In this document: one piece after another, positions 9,911-18,484 of the stretch
Position numbering within the stretch: position 1 is the first letter of the stretch
How the letters are laid out: the number at the start of each line of letters is the position of its first letter
Assembly: GCA_963697205.1 (NCBI GenBank)
Contig: CAVONB010000008.1
Span: 310,001 to 374,000 of the forward strand
DNA length: 64,000 bases
Origin: CAVONB01 sp963697205
Lineage (GTDB): Bacteria; Pseudomonadota; Alphaproteobacteria; Rhizobiales; Hyphomicrobiaceae
Reading direction: 5' to 3'
The notes under the pieces: generated by a model
The model's input: the letters and a program-made list of their open reading frames with translations, nothing else
What the model was told of the DNA's origin: nothing
Database searches by the model: none
Translations under genes and position numbers: made by a program

Positions 9911-9967
9911 CCGGTTGCGACACTTGCACCCCATCGCCGGACGATCGCGTGCGAGTGTCGAAACCGG
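9911..9967. repeat. Imperfect 17-base inverted repeat upstream of GST
   Basis: Arms 9911-9927 and 9951-9967 pair over 17 bases with two mismatches around a 23-base centre. A near copy of the left shoulder (ACGAGTGTTCCGGTT at 9902-9916) is found at 59783-59797 with one difference. It may be a regulator site, a hairpin or a dispersed intergenic repeat. Confidence 0.4.
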
Positions 9968-10144
9968 ACGAAGGGCTGATAAGTCTATGAGCGAAATGCG
10001 AGTTTCAATCCAACGCCGAGCCGCGGGATCAGCCACGGCCGCGGCGCGAACGTCAGCTGCACTACACTAGCGGTCCCACTCCCCGGCGGCAATTCACCGG
10101 CCCGCGCCCCACGCTCCCGGCCCGCGCCCAATGCCTCCCGCCCA

Positions 10145-10654
10145 TCAACGCATGTGCTTGTCGCGCCAGTCCCTCGGCCGCTCGAACGCGCCCGCCCAGA
10201 GGCCTCGCCGCTGCGCCCGCGCCTCGCGCTCATCCTCCTCATAGGCACCATATGCAACCGCATAGCCGTCCCGCACCATGGCCTGGTTGAGGTTCTGACC
10301 ACCCGCAAAGCAGGTCGCGAGCTTTCGGTCATGCTGATCGCTGCCGTGGTCGGTGCACCGCAGGGACCCGGCCGCCGCCAACCGCACCAGGTGCGCCCGC
10401 GCCGCCTCCCCGCAGGGCCAGCTCCGCCCCTCCCGCGTGCAGGTCTGCCGCCCCTCCGGTGCGTCGATGCCCTTGAGGCGCATCTCGACCCCGCCCACCA
10501 CCAGGCTGTCGCCATCGATCGCGCGCGCCCCCCCGACGATATCCGGCCGGCGGCCGAGCCACAGCCCCCCGACAGTCAGGGCGAGAACCAGAAACCAATA
10601 CAAGGACTTGGGCAAGGGGAGCCGGGCGCGCGCGCGCCGCTGCCTTCGGGTCAT
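10145..10654 (-). CDS. Thermonuclease (SNase-like) family protein, membrane anchored
   Basis: 169 residues. A single hydrophobic segment near residues 18-33 would act as a signal anchor, followed by a staphylococcal-nuclease-like OB fold: AIDGDSLVVGGVEMRLKGID, then APEGRQTC and GEAARAHL. The motif order (DGDS, R-L-x-G-IDAPE) is that of the family, which cleaves DNA and RNA with calcium. The later segment AMVRDGYAVAY is also conserved. Four Cys residues in the mature part suggest disulfides, fitting a periplasmic location. It is divergent from the histidine kinase at 10807 across about 150 bases. Confidence 0.85.
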   Translation of the reverse strand: MTRRQRRARARLPLPKSLYWFLVLALTVGGLWLGRRPDIVGGARAIDGDSLVVGGVEMRLKGIDAPEGRQTCTREGRSWPCGEAARAHLVRLAAAGSLRCTDHGSDQHDRKLATCFAGGQNLNQAMVRDGYAVAYGAYEEDEREARAQRRGLWAGAFERPRDWRDKHMR

Positions 10655-10806
10655 GCGCCGATCCGTAAATTCATGGGACCCTCCTCAACCGAAACTTAGC
10701 GAATTTTGCCCACATTAACCGTCTCGGAGCGGAGGTTCGCAGGCCCGGTATGGCCGGCCGGACACCGCTTCGGCGGCAACGGGGCCGCAATTGGTGTCGC
10801 GGTTGA

Positions 10807-12411
10807 ATGCAGAGCATGGACACGCCATCGCCGGACGACATGGCCCGCGGTCCGCGTGAGGCCCGCCAACGCTCATCCGCGAGCCTCACGGAGGCGCGCG
10901 CGAAGCTTGCGCACGGTACCACGCTCAAGCCCGAGTTCGTCCACGATCTCCTGTCGATGTTCGCGCGCAACGAGCTCGGCGCCGCCGTCACCATGCCGGC
11001 CCTCTCGATCATCTTCTCGCTGGCGTCCCTGTTCTGGGCATCGATCCACGAGGCGGTGCTCTGGGCGCTGCTGGTCATCGGCACGAAGGTCATGCTGCTC
11101 GAGTGCTGCCGGCGCTTCCTCGCCACGCCGCGGGCCGAAATCGACCTGAAAGTCTGGACGCGCCGCTTTGTCATTTGCGAACTCATCAACGGCGTGACCT
11201 GGGCCGGCTTCGGCTTGGTCGGCATCGCCAGCACCGAGGCCCCCACGCAGGGCTTCATCTTCTCCTCGCACGTCTTCCTGTTCGCCACCCTGATCGTCGT
11301 TCTGGCGCTCAGGATGACGTTCGCCTCGCCCGTGCTCGCGATCCTCTACGCCGGCACGATCCCGATGACGCTTGCCGTCGTCATCCGCCTCGTCATCGTG
11401 CAGGACCCCTTCTACTACGCCCTCGCCCTGATGGCGGTCGCCGTGCACGTCTATTTCGTTTTCCTCGCCAAGGGGCTGCACAGCACCGCATTGGCGATGC
11501 TGGAATTCAAGGCGCAGAAGGACGCCTTGATCGCGGAACTGGAGGAAGCCAAGTCGATCTCCGACGAGGCCCGGCGGCGGGCGGAAGCCGCCAACACGGC
11601 CAAGTCGCGGTTCCTGGCGAACATGAGCCACGAGCTTCGCACCCCGCTCAACGCCATCATGGGCTTCTCCGAGGTGATGCACAGCGAGATCCTCGGCCCG
11701 CTCGAGAATGCCACCTATCGCGAGTACGCCGGCAACATCCACGACAGCGGTCGCCATCTCCTGAACCTCATCAACGAGATCCTCGATCTCTCGCGCATCG
11801 AGGCCGGCCGCTACGAGCTGCACGAGGAGCCGCTGAGGCTGGCCGACGTGATGGAGGATTGCGAGCGGCTGCTCAAATTGCGCGCCGACGCCAAGGGCCT
11901 GCAGATCGTCGAGGAGTTCGAGGACGACGCCGCCGCAATCTGGGCCGATCCCCGCGCCGTCCGCCAGATTTGCCTCAACCTGATGTCGAATGCGCTGAAG
12001 TTCACCCCGCGCGGCGGCCGCATCACGCTGACCATCGCAACCATGCGCGATGGCGGCCAGGTGATGGCCGTGCGCGATACCGGCCCCGGAATTCCAAAGG
12101 AGGAGATCCCCAAGGTTCTCCAGGCCTTCGGTCAGGGCTCGCTCGCCCACCAGACCGCGGAAGGCGGAACCGGGCTCGGCCTGCCGATCGTGCGCAATCT
12201 GATCGAGCTTCATGGCGGCACGTTCGAGTTGCACTCCGAACTGCGCAAAGGCACCGAGGCGATCGTCATCTTCCCCAAGAAGCGGGTCCTCGCCGCGGTG
12301 CCGCCGCTTCAGCCGCTCGGCCATGAGAGCCATCGCGTGCCGGAGCGCGCATCGGTCTCCCACCGCCCCGCGCGCCTGCGCGCCAACGCCGCGCGCGCCA
12401 TGGCGGGCTGA
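10807..12411 (+). CDS. Membrane sensor histidine kinase (PdhS/DivJ-like)
   Basis: 534 residues. Roughly residues 55-225 hold several hydrophobic helices with little periplasmic sequence, then a coiled linker (about 230-265) leads into the HisKA domain with phospho-acceptor His275 in the segment NMSHELRTPLNAIMGF. The ATPase domain shows N, G1 and G2 boxes: NLMSNALKF, DTGPGIP and GTGLGLPI. A basic tail of about 45 residues follows. The kinase core resembles the PleC/DivJ/PdhS group of alphaproteobacteria that acts on the DivK/PleD pathway, but no partner response regulator is next to it. The start could also be the ATG three codons later. Confidence 0.86.
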   Translation: MQSMDTPSPDDMARGPREARQRSSASLTEARAKLAHGTTLKPEFVHDLLSMFARNELGAAVTMPALSIIFSLASLFWASIHEAVLWALLVIGTKVMLLECCRRFLATPRAEIDLKVWTRRFVICELINGVTWAGFGLVGIASTEAPTQGFIFSSHVFLFATLIVVLALRMTFASPVLAILYAGTIPMTLAVVIRLVIVQDPFYYALALMAVAVHVYFVFLAKGLHSTALAMLEFKAQKDALIAELEEAKSISDEARRRAEAANTAKSRFLANMSHELRTPLNAIMGFSEVMHSEILGPLENATYREYAGNIHDSGRHLLNLINEILDLSRIEAGRYELHEEPLRLADVMEDCERLLKLRADAKGLQIVEEFEDDAAAIWADPRAVRQICLNLMSNALKFTPRGGRITLTIATMRDGGQVMAVRDTGPGIPKEEIPKVLQAFGQGSLAHQTAEGGTGLGLPIVRNLIELHGGTFELHSELRKGTEAIVIFPKKRVLAAVPPLQPLGHESHRVPERASVSHRPARLRANAARAMAG

Positions 12412-12515
12412 ACCGTGCCTGTTGCGCTGCGACATTGAGATCGGGCGCCGCTCTGCCTAAATGTCGCTTCGGTTCCCCGCGATTCCTAAGCGGCGGCAAG
12501 GCTTGAAGAGGCATT

Positions 12516-12698
12516 GTGGACACGCCCTGCATCAACGTCTGCGTCATGGATGAGGCTTCGGGCCTTTGCCTGGGTTGTCGGCGCACGGTCACCGAGATCG
12601 CGCGCTGGGCGTCGCTCACGCCCGAGGAGCGCCGCCGCATCATGGCCGCGCTCGCCGAGCGACCCGAGCCCGTCCCAGCGAGGAACCCGACATGCTGA
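12516..12698 (+). CDS. DUF1289 domain small protein
   Basis: 60 residues, beginning at a GTG (12516) preceded by GAGG. The sequence has the DUF1289 pattern: TPCINVC, then GLCLGCRRT and a W near the middle, with four Cys residues positioned like a small zinc or Fe-S knuckle. The stop overlaps the start of the next gene by 7 bases, so both are probably translated from one transcript. Function of the family is unknown; it often sits next to a retropepsin-like gene in alphaproteobacteria, as it does here. Confidence 0.85.
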   Translation: MDTPCINVCVMDEASGLCLGCRRTVTEIARWASLTPEERRRIMAALAERPEPVPARNPTC

Positions 12699-13396
12699 AA
12701 TGGGCATTGCTGGCTGTGGCCGGCCTCCTGGCGCTCGCCATGCTGGTTCGCGGCGATGCTGGCAGCCTGACGGGCTTGGGCGAGCGCGAGCTGATGGGTC
12801 TTTTGGCGTCCGTCGCGCTGCTGGCGATTGTCGGCAGCACCCTGATCTTCGACTACCGCGGCCGTTTCGGTCAGGCGGTGCGCGATTTCTTCACCTGGGT
12901 GGCCATTGCAGTGGCCCTCGTCGCCGTCTACGCCTTCCGCGGCGAGCTGACCGAGGTCGCCTACCGCGTTGCCGGGGAGCTGTTGCCGCCGGGGCAGGGG
13001 GTGGTCCAGTCCGGCGAAGCCGGGGAGCGCGCCGTGCGCATCCGTCGCCGCGGCGATAGCCATTTCATCGCCCGCGCCGATGTCAACGGAACGTCCCTGC
13101 CGCTGCTCGTCGACACCGGCGCATCCAGTGTCGTCCTTCGCCCCGCCGATGCCGAGGCGGCCGGCATCGACACCGGCCGTCTTGTCTATTCCGTCGCCGT
13201 CCAGACCGCCAATGGCACCGCCTACGCTGCCCCCGTTCGCCTGCGCTCTGTCGCCGTCGGTCCGATCCGCGTCGATGGTGTCGACGCCCTGGTGGCGCAG
13301 CCCGGCACGCTGCGCGAAAGCCTGCTGGGTATGAGTTTCTTAAGGCGATTGCGCTCTTATGAGTTTTCGGGAGATTTCCTGACGCTGCGGGGCTAA
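12692..13396 (+). CDS. Retropepsin-like aspartic protease, membrane bound (first of pair)
   Basis: 234 residues. The N-terminal third has three hydrophobic helices (about residues 1-18, 34-52 and 65-83). The rest is a single retropepsin-like lobe with the active-site motif LLVDTGASSVVL and the late LLGMSFLRRL, as in the TIGR02281 clan AA family. One lobe means the protease would work as a dimer. The protease domain is predicted to face the periplasm. It overlaps DUF1289 by 7 bases and is followed 17 bases later by a second, shorter paralogue. Substrates of this family in alphaproteobacteria are not established. Confidence 0.86.
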   Translation: MLKWALLAVAGLLALAMLVRGDAGSLTGLGERELMGLLASVALLAIVGSTLIFDYRGRFGQAVRDFFTWVAIAVALVAVYAFRGELTEVAYRVAGELLPPGQGVVQSGEAGERAVRIRRRGDSHFIARADVNGTSLPLLVDTGASSVVLRPADAEAAGIDTGRLVYSVAVQTANGTAYAAPVRLRSVAVGPIRVDGVDALVAQPGTLRESLLGMSFLRRLRSYEFSGDFLTLRG

Positions 13397-13413
13397 GTCG
13401 TCGGCGTCTGTGT

Positions 13414-14022
13414 ATGCGTCGCAGTCGAAGGCCGTTCTCCATGCCCTTGTCGTCGGGAACACGTGTAGCGCTCAGCGAAGGCCTGAGCTGGGTGGCAGCG
13501 GGCGCGATGCTGGTGGTCGGCATCGTCTACTTCGACGAAATCCGCGCCGTTACCAAGGACGTCCTCGGCCTGCCAAGTGCGGCCGAAGTGGCCGCAATCG
13601 CCCGCGATGGTTTGAAATCCAAGACCGAGCCCCCCGTCAAATCCGTCAAAGGCGGCGAGGTCGCGCTGCCCATAGCACGCGACGGTCACTACCACGCCAG
13701 CGCCGAGGTTAACGGCCGGTCGATCGACGTCATGGTCGATACCGGGGCCAGCATCGTCGCATTGACCCAGGAGGACGCCGAGCGGGCCGGCATCTACGTC
13801 ACGTCCGCCGACTTCACCATGCGCGTCTCCACGGCCAACGGTCCCGGCCGCGCCGCCCCCGTCCGCCTGTCCAAGGTCACCATCGGCGACATCACGGTGC
13901 GCGACGTGGAAGGGGCCGTGATCGAGAGCGGTCGCCTCGCCAAGACGCTCCTGGGCATGTCCTTCCTGAGCCGCCTGGGCAGGGCCGAGATCCGCAGCGG
14001 GACACTGACGCTCGCCGAGTAG
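13414..14022 (+). CDS. Retropepsin-like aspartic protease (second of pair)
   Basis: 202 residues, with one hydrophobic helix near residues 25-42 and then a retropepsin-like lobe with MVDTGASIVAL and LLGMSFLSRLG. It aligns with the previous gene over the whole protease lobe (for example the shared TANG and AAPVRL segments) and looks like a tandem duplicate that lost two membrane helices or was never fused to them. The active-site Asp-Thr-Gly is intact in both copies, so both may be active, perhaps as heterodimers. The start at 13414 gives a short basic tail before the helix; an ATG ten codons later is possible. Confidence 0.85.
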   Translation: MRRSRRPFSMPLSSGTRVALSEGLSWVAAGAMLVVGIVYFDEIRAVTKDVLGLPSAAEVAAIARDGLKSKTEPPVKSVKGGEVALPIARDGHYHASAEVNGRSIDVMVDTGASIVALTQEDAERAGIYVTSADFTMRVSTANGPGRAAPVRLSKVTIGDITVRDVEGAVIESGRLAKTLLGMSFLSRLGRAEIRSGTLTLAE

Positions 14023-14188
14023 GCGGCGCCCGGGCGCCGCCGTCTCGGATTTACAACGAAATTGCAGAAAATCTTCTTCGTTTCATTGGCGAACCCTCAA
14101 CATGTTTGCGCAAAGGTGCAGGCGTGTGAACGGCGGTCGTCGGGCGGGCGATAGGCCGCGGCTGCCATAGTGACGGCGAGGCATTCCG

Positions 14189-16369
14189 GTGGCGACATTC
14201 GGCGCAGCGGACATTTCCAGCGGTATCGAAGCCCGCACGGCATATGCCTTCGCCGTGCCCGAAGCCTTCACGGCCAGCGCAGCGCCTGAGCCGGGCGAAG
14301 CCGTCCACGACATCCGCGGGTATGGCGCGGTCGCCGATGCCGCCGTCGACAATCGAGCTGCGATCCAAGCCGCCATCGATGCTGCCCACGCCGCTGGCGG
14401 CGGGCTGGTCTATGTTCCCCCGGGCACGTGGGGCATCGGCGCCAACCCGAAAAGCTCCGGCAGCCTCCAGCTCAAGGACAACGTCTTCCTGAAGGGCGCC
14501 GGCATGGGAGAATCCGTCCTGCGCCTGGTGGATGGCTCGGACGGCATCGTCACCGGCATGGTGCGCTCCGCACCCGGGGCCGTCGTGGAGAACTGGGGCG
14601 TCGCCGATCTCACCCTCGACGGCAACCGGGCGAACACCTCCGCACAGGTGGACGGCTTCTACAGCGGCCCCAAGCCGGGCATCACCGATGCCGACGCCGA
14701 CGTCTACGTCTTGCGTCTGGAGGTGCGGGAGGTTTCCCGCTACGGCGTCGACCCCCACGAGCAGACCATCCGGCTGTCCGTCCGCGACAGCGTTTCCCAC
14801 GACAATGGCTTCGACGGCTTCACGATCGACTTCGTGTCGCAGTCCGAGTTCGTCGGCAACGTCGCCTACGGCAATGGCCGCCACGGCTTCAACTTCGTCA
14901 CGACCTCCAACGACATCCGCGCCGAAGACAACGTCGCATATGACAACGGCGGCAACGGCTTCGTCATACAGCGCGGCAGCGAGGACATCACGCCCTCCCA
15001 CAACATCGCTCTGATCGGCGGCCGCGCGTCAGGCAACGGCGGTGACGGCGTGCTCTTGCTCATGTCCGAAGGCGTCACCGTGAGCGGAATGGAAGTTACC
15101 GACAATGCGGGCAACGGCATCCGCCTGCTCGGCGCGTCCCTGTCGACCGTCTCCGGTAACCTCGTCAGCGGCAACTCCCGCCAACAGGCCGACCTTTTCT
15201 CGGAGATCCTGATCGACGGCTATGACGACGCCGTCACCGGCACCCATTTCAACGCAAGCGGAAATCACATCACGGGCAACACCATGATCGCGGATACCGC
15301 GATCCCCTCGCGCTATGGCATCGAGGAACGCCCGGCCGGTCCCGAAGGCAACGTCATCGACGCCAACACGGCCACGGGATCCTTCCGTGGCGCATGGACG
15401 CTGCAGAACGTCAACGGCACGAGCAGCAAGGTCGGCACCCAGGCCGCCGACGACATGCTGGGCGATACCGGCCGCGACATCATCACCGGTCTGGCCGGTG
15501 ACGACACCATCCGCGCCAACTCCGGCAATGATCGTGTCGAGGGCGGCGCGGGCAACGACTACCTGGCAGGCAACGCCGGTATGGATCACCTCGACGGAGG
15601 CCTCGACGACGACTGGATATTGGGCGGCGGCGGCAACGACATGATCGTTGGCAACGATGGCAATGACACGTTGCACGGCAACCGCGAGCACGATCGCTTG
15701 TTCGGCGGCCGCGGTAACGATCGCCTGAGCGGTGATCTGGGCAACGACACGCTCAACGGCGGCGGCGGCAATGACACGGTGAACGGCGGTACCGGCGACG
15801 ACTGTATACAGGCCGATTTCGGCAACGATACGATCTATGGCGGCGCCGGCATCGATGTCCTCGACTTCTCCAATGTCGGCGTCGGCGTCGAAGTCGACCT
15901 TTACCACAAGAGCGCCGTAGGCGCCGGCACGGACCTCGTCGCTGGCATCGAAACACTCATCGGCACCGCTCACGACGATGCCCTGAAAGGCCGCTGGGTG
16001 GCGGAGACGCTGATCGGTGGCGACGGCGACGACATCATCGCCGGTCGCGGCGGCGCCGATACGCTCTCGGGCGGCAACGGACAGGATCGCTTCCTGTGGG
16101 GTGCGCGCTCCGACGTCGTCGTGAACGGCGTCTCTCGTGGGGCCGACCACATCACGGACTTTGCCGCTGGCGACATCATCAATATTCGCGGCCTGCTCAC
16201 CGGCACGACCTACGACACCCTCGACGACGTTGTACGGCTGACCGCGATGGACGGTGGCACGCTCCTGAGCGTGCGCATCGCCGATGTCTTCCAGGACGTC
16301 GTCATTCTCGACGGGGCGCTGCTCTCCGATGCAGCGGCCTTGGTCGACGACGGTACGCTGGTCGTCTGA
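14189..16369 (+). CDS. Secreted AlgE-type mannuronan C5-epimerase with RTX module
   Basis: 726 residues. After about 35 extra residues comes a right-handed beta-helix (about 40-415) that matches the A-module of Azotobacter AlgE enzymes: DNRAAIQAAID, LKGAGMGESV, SDGIVTGMVRS, LTLDGNRANTS, then YGVDPHEQT. By counting from the AlgE4 motif, Tyr185, Asp188, His190, Asp214 and His232 fall on AlgE4 Tyr149, Asp152, His154, Asp178 and His196, so the catalytic set is complete. These enzymes convert mannuronate to guluronate in extracellular alginate. Calcium-binding RTX nonapeptides (about 425-560 and 610-640) form the C-terminal part, the usual signal for type I secretion; there is no N-terminal signal peptide. 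The GTG start has GCGAGG 8 bases upstream. The substrate is inferred from motif identity only. Confidence 0.88.
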   Translation: MATFGAADISSGIEARTAYAFAVPEAFTASAAPEPGEAVHDIRGYGAVADAAVDNRAAIQAAIDAAHAAGGGLVYVPPGTWGIGANPKSSGSLQLKDNVFLKGAGMGESVLRLVDGSDGIVTGMVRSAPGAVVENWGVADLTLDGNRANTSAQVDGFYSGPKPGITDADADVYVLRLEVREVSRYGVDPHEQTIRLSVRDSVSHDNGFDGFTIDFVSQSEFVGNVAYGNGRHGFNFVTTSNDIRAEDNVAYDNGGNGFVIQRGSEDITPSHNIALIGGRASGNGGDGVLLLMSEGVTVSGMEVTDNAGNGIRLLGASLSTVSGNLVSGNSRQQADLFSEILIDGYDDAVTGTHFNASGNHITGNTMIADTAIPSRYGIEERPAGPEGNVIDANTATGSFRGAWTLQNVNGTSSKVGTQAADDMLGDTGRDIITGLAGDDTIRANSGNDRVEGGAGNDYLAGNAGMDHLDGGLDDDWILGGGGNDMIVGNDGNDTLHGNREHDRLFGGRGNDRLSGDLGNDTLNGGGGNDTVNGGTGDDCIQADFGNDTIYGGAGIDVLDFSNVGVGVEVDLYHKSAVGAGTDLVAGIETLIGTAHDDALKGRWVAETLIGGDGDDIIAGRGGADTLSGGNGQDRFLWGARSDVVVNGVSRGADHITDFAAGDIINIRGLLTGTTYDTLDDVVRLTAMDGGTLLSVRIADVFQDVVILDGALLSDAAALVDDGTLVV
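15461..15870 (+). repeat. RTX nonapeptide-coding repeats (main block)
   Basis: About a dozen imperfect GGxGxDxxx-type units are encoded here (for example GGAGNDYLA, GGGGNDTVN, GGRGNDRLS), with a second short block at about 16010-16110. They fold as a calcium-bound beta-roll and mark the protein for type I export. Confidence 0.85.
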
Positions 16370-16583
16370 GACCGACCTGACTCGCGCCCGGCGACGCATG
16401 TCGGGCCGGTGCCATGATTGAGACAAGAATCTCCGGCGAATGAAACAGGCAGCGATTTGAGACTGCCCGCCGGCCCGACTGGGCCGGGGTCGATGTTCGT
16501 GCCCCCCGCTTTGCCATCGATCCGTTGGCGCCGGTCTGCTGCCTGCGCTAGGGTGCGCGCCAAGATTCTCATGAGGACGATCC

Positions 16584-18086
16584 ATGACGTTGCCGAAGCC
16601 ACGCGCCGACCTTAAGCCCAACACGGCCGACTTCGAGCGCCTGCCGCTCGTCAAGCCGACCGGCTTCCGCGAGTACGATGCGCGCTGGCTCTACCCCCAG
16701 GAGATCAATCTCATGGGGCTCAATGCCATCGGGCTCGGTCTTGCGACGTTGTTTGCGCGCTCCGGTGTGCCCAAGCGCTTCGTCGTCGGACACGACTTTC
16801 GCTGGTACTCGGGCTCGGTCAAGCAGGCCCTGGTCACGGGTCTGCTCGCGGGCGGCGCCGAAGTCCACGACATCGGTCTGGCCCTCTCGCCGATGGCCTA
16901 TTTCGCGCAGTTCGCCCTGGATGTCGAAGGCGTGGCGATGGTCACGGCCTCCCACAACGACAACGGCTGGACCGGCATCAAGATGGGCATGCAGCGCCCG
17001 TTGACCTTCGGTCCCGATGAGATGGCCGCGCTGAAGGAGATCGTTCTGTCCGGCGACTACGAGACGCGCGTCGGCGGACGCTACATCTTCGTGGCCGATA
17101 TGGCAGAGCGCTATCAGGCCGCGCTGCTCGACCGGCCCAAGCTCAAGCGCAAGCTGAAGGTGGTCGCCGCCTGCGGGAACGGGACGGCGGGCGCCTTTGC
17201 GCCGCAAGTGCTCGAGGCTGTCGGCTGCGAGGTCGTCCCCCTCGACGTCGAGCTCGACCACAGCTTTCCGCGCTACAACCCGAACCCCGAGGACATGAAG
17301 ATGCTGCACGCCATCGCCGATGCGGTGAAGGCGAGCGGTGCCGATGTCGGCTTTGGCTTCGATGGCGACGGCGATCGCTGCGGCGTCGTGGACAATACCG
17401 GCGAGGAAATCTTTGCCGACAAGGTCGGCGTGATGCTGGCGCGCGATATCTCGCGCATCCACCGCAACGCCAAATTCGTGGCCGACGTGAAGTCGACGGG
17501 TCTCTTCATGACCGATCCCGTCCTCAAGGAGAACGGCGCCACCACCACATACTGGAAGACCGGCCATTCCTACATGAAGCGCTTCAGCTTCGAGACCAAA
17601 GCTCTCGTCGGCTTCGAGAAGTCCGGGCACTTCTTCTTCAATCCGCCGCTCGGCCGGGGCTATGATGACGGCCTCGTGGCCGCGCTCGCGGTCTGCGACA
17701 TGCTCGAGCGCAACCCCGGAAAATCGATGGCCGAGCTTCGCGCCGCGCTGCCGCAGACGTGGCAGTCGCCGACCATGTCGCCCCACTGCGACGACGAGAA
17801 GAAATACGACGTCGTCGACAAGGTGATCCAGCACTACAAGGATCAGCATGCCATGGGCGCGATGATCGCAGGCCAAAAGATCCGCGACCTCATCACCGTC
17901 AACGGTGTGCGCGTTGTGCTGGCGGACGGCACCTGGGGTCTGGTGCGTGCGTCGTCGAACAAGCCCGAGCTTGTCATCGTGGTGGAAAGCCCGACATCCG
18001 ACGCCAATATGCGCGCGATCTTCAAGGACATCGACGCGGTCCTGTCGACCCATCCCGAGGTCGGTGCGTACAATCAGAAGATCTGA
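16584..18086 (+). CDS. Phosphomannomutase/phosphoglucomutase
   Basis: 500-residue alpha-D-phosphohexomutase that interconverts hexose 6- and 1-phosphates in the cytoplasm. The phosphoserine loop is TASHNDNGWTGIK (Ser123), the metal loop DGDGDR lies near residue 260, and the sugar-binding loop with GFEKSGHFFF is near 350; the C-terminal phosphate-binding loop is VRASSNKPEL. In the alginate pathway this step (AlgC) makes mannose 1-phosphate for GDP-mannuronate, which fits the epimerase gene 214 bases upstream, but the same enzyme also serves LPS and capsule synthesis. A perfect hairpin follows the gene. Confidence 0.88.
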   Translation: MTLPKPRADLKPNTADFERLPLVKPTGFREYDARWLYPQEINLMGLNAIGLGLATLFARSGVPKRFVVGHDFRWYSGSVKQALVTGLLAGGAEVHDIGLALSPMAYFAQFALDVEGVAMVTASHNDNGWTGIKMGMQRPLTFGPDEMAALKEIVLSGDYETRVGGRYIFVADMAERYQAALLDRPKLKRKLKVVAACGNGTAGAFAPQVLEAVGCEVVPLDVELDHSFPRYNPNPEDMKMLHAIADAVKASGADVGFGFDGDGDRCGVVDNTGEEIFADKVGVMLARDISRIHRNAKFVADVKSTGLFMTDPVLKENGATTTYWKTGHSYMKRFSFETKALVGFEKSGHFFFNPPLGRGYDDGLVAALAVCDMLERNPGKSMAELRAALPQTWQSPTMSPHCDDEKKYDVVDKVIQHYKDQHAMGAMIAGQKIRDLITVNGVRVVLADGTWGLVRASSNKPELVIVVESPTSDANMRAIFKDIDAVLSTHPEVGAYNQKI

Positions 18087-18123
18087 CCGGGCGGCCCGCG
18101 CCTTTGCGTAATCTGTAGAAAGC

Positions 18124-18152
18124 CGACAGGCGGCCCATCGGGCCGCCTGTCG
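18124..18152. terminator. Perfect 13-bp hairpin between convergent genes
   Basis: Arms 18124-18136 and 18140-18152 are perfect complements with a 3-base loop. It separates the phosphohexomutase (plus strand, ending 18086) from the small secreted protein (minus strand, ending 18182). There is no U-run, so it is a weaker case for intrinsic termination than the hairpin at 6431. Confidence 0.65.
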
Positions 18153-18181
18153 TGTGCCGGGCGTTCCCGCATTCCGTTCCG

Positions 18182-18484
18182 TTACCAGCGATACCGCTTA
18201 TGCGACCGCTTCTTGTAGACGCGGTAATGCCGGCGCGGCGCGTAGGTGTATGAATAGGGCCGGTAGTAGCCGCCCGAGTAGTAGTAAGGGCGATCGGTCC
18301 TGTAGTAATACGCACGCCGGCGGTCTCGCTTGTACTTGTGCGCCAGGATGGCGCCGAGCGCGATGCCGCCGATGATACCGGCGACGACGGCGCCATTGCG
18401 GTGCGCGGCGGCAGGCCGCGAATCCGCCACCGCTGCGGTAAACGCCATCGCCGTGGCGATCGCGAGCATGGCAAGTTTCTTCAT
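18182..18484 (-). CDS. Small secreted Tyr/Arg-rich protein
   Basis: 100 residues. The ATG at 18484 follows a near-perfect ribosome-binding site (AAGGAGG, 7 bases away). A signal peptide ends near AAA-H (about residue 27), then a glycine-zipper-like hydrophobic segment (GAVVAGIIGGIALGAILA, about 30-48), then a tail of about 50 residues dominated by Tyr and Arg with repeated YYY groups. This pattern occurs in small envelope proteins of Hyphomicrobiales; the function is unknown. The charged aromatic tail might bind peptidoglycan or nucleic acid, but this is speculation. Confidence 0.75.
   Translation of the reverse strand: MKKLAMLAIATAMAFTAAVADSRPAAAHRNGAVVAGIIGGIALGAILAHKYKRDRRRAYYYRTDRPYYYSGGYYRPYSYTYAPRRHYRVYKKRSHKRYRW

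Noticed and set aside
9889..9916. EcfG-type promoter (GGAAC -35) in the inverted repeat
   Set aside because: GGAAC is present on the minus strand, but no CGTT lies 16-17 bases downstream, so the promoter is incomplete.
10873..12435. Long minus-strand frame (520 codons) opposite the histidine kinase
   Set aside because: The plus-strand kinase has a full set of motifs; the antisense translation is His/Asp/Arg rich without any motif.
15029..16654. Open frame of about 540 codons on the minus strand opposite the epimerase
   Set aside because: It mirrors the RTX repeats in antisense, has a repetitive Val/Asp/Ala composition, no ribosome-binding site and no family likeness. High GC makes such frames common.
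16569..18053. Long minus-strand frame opposite the phosphohexomutase
   Set aside because: Antisense shadow of a clear enzyme gene, with atypical composition.
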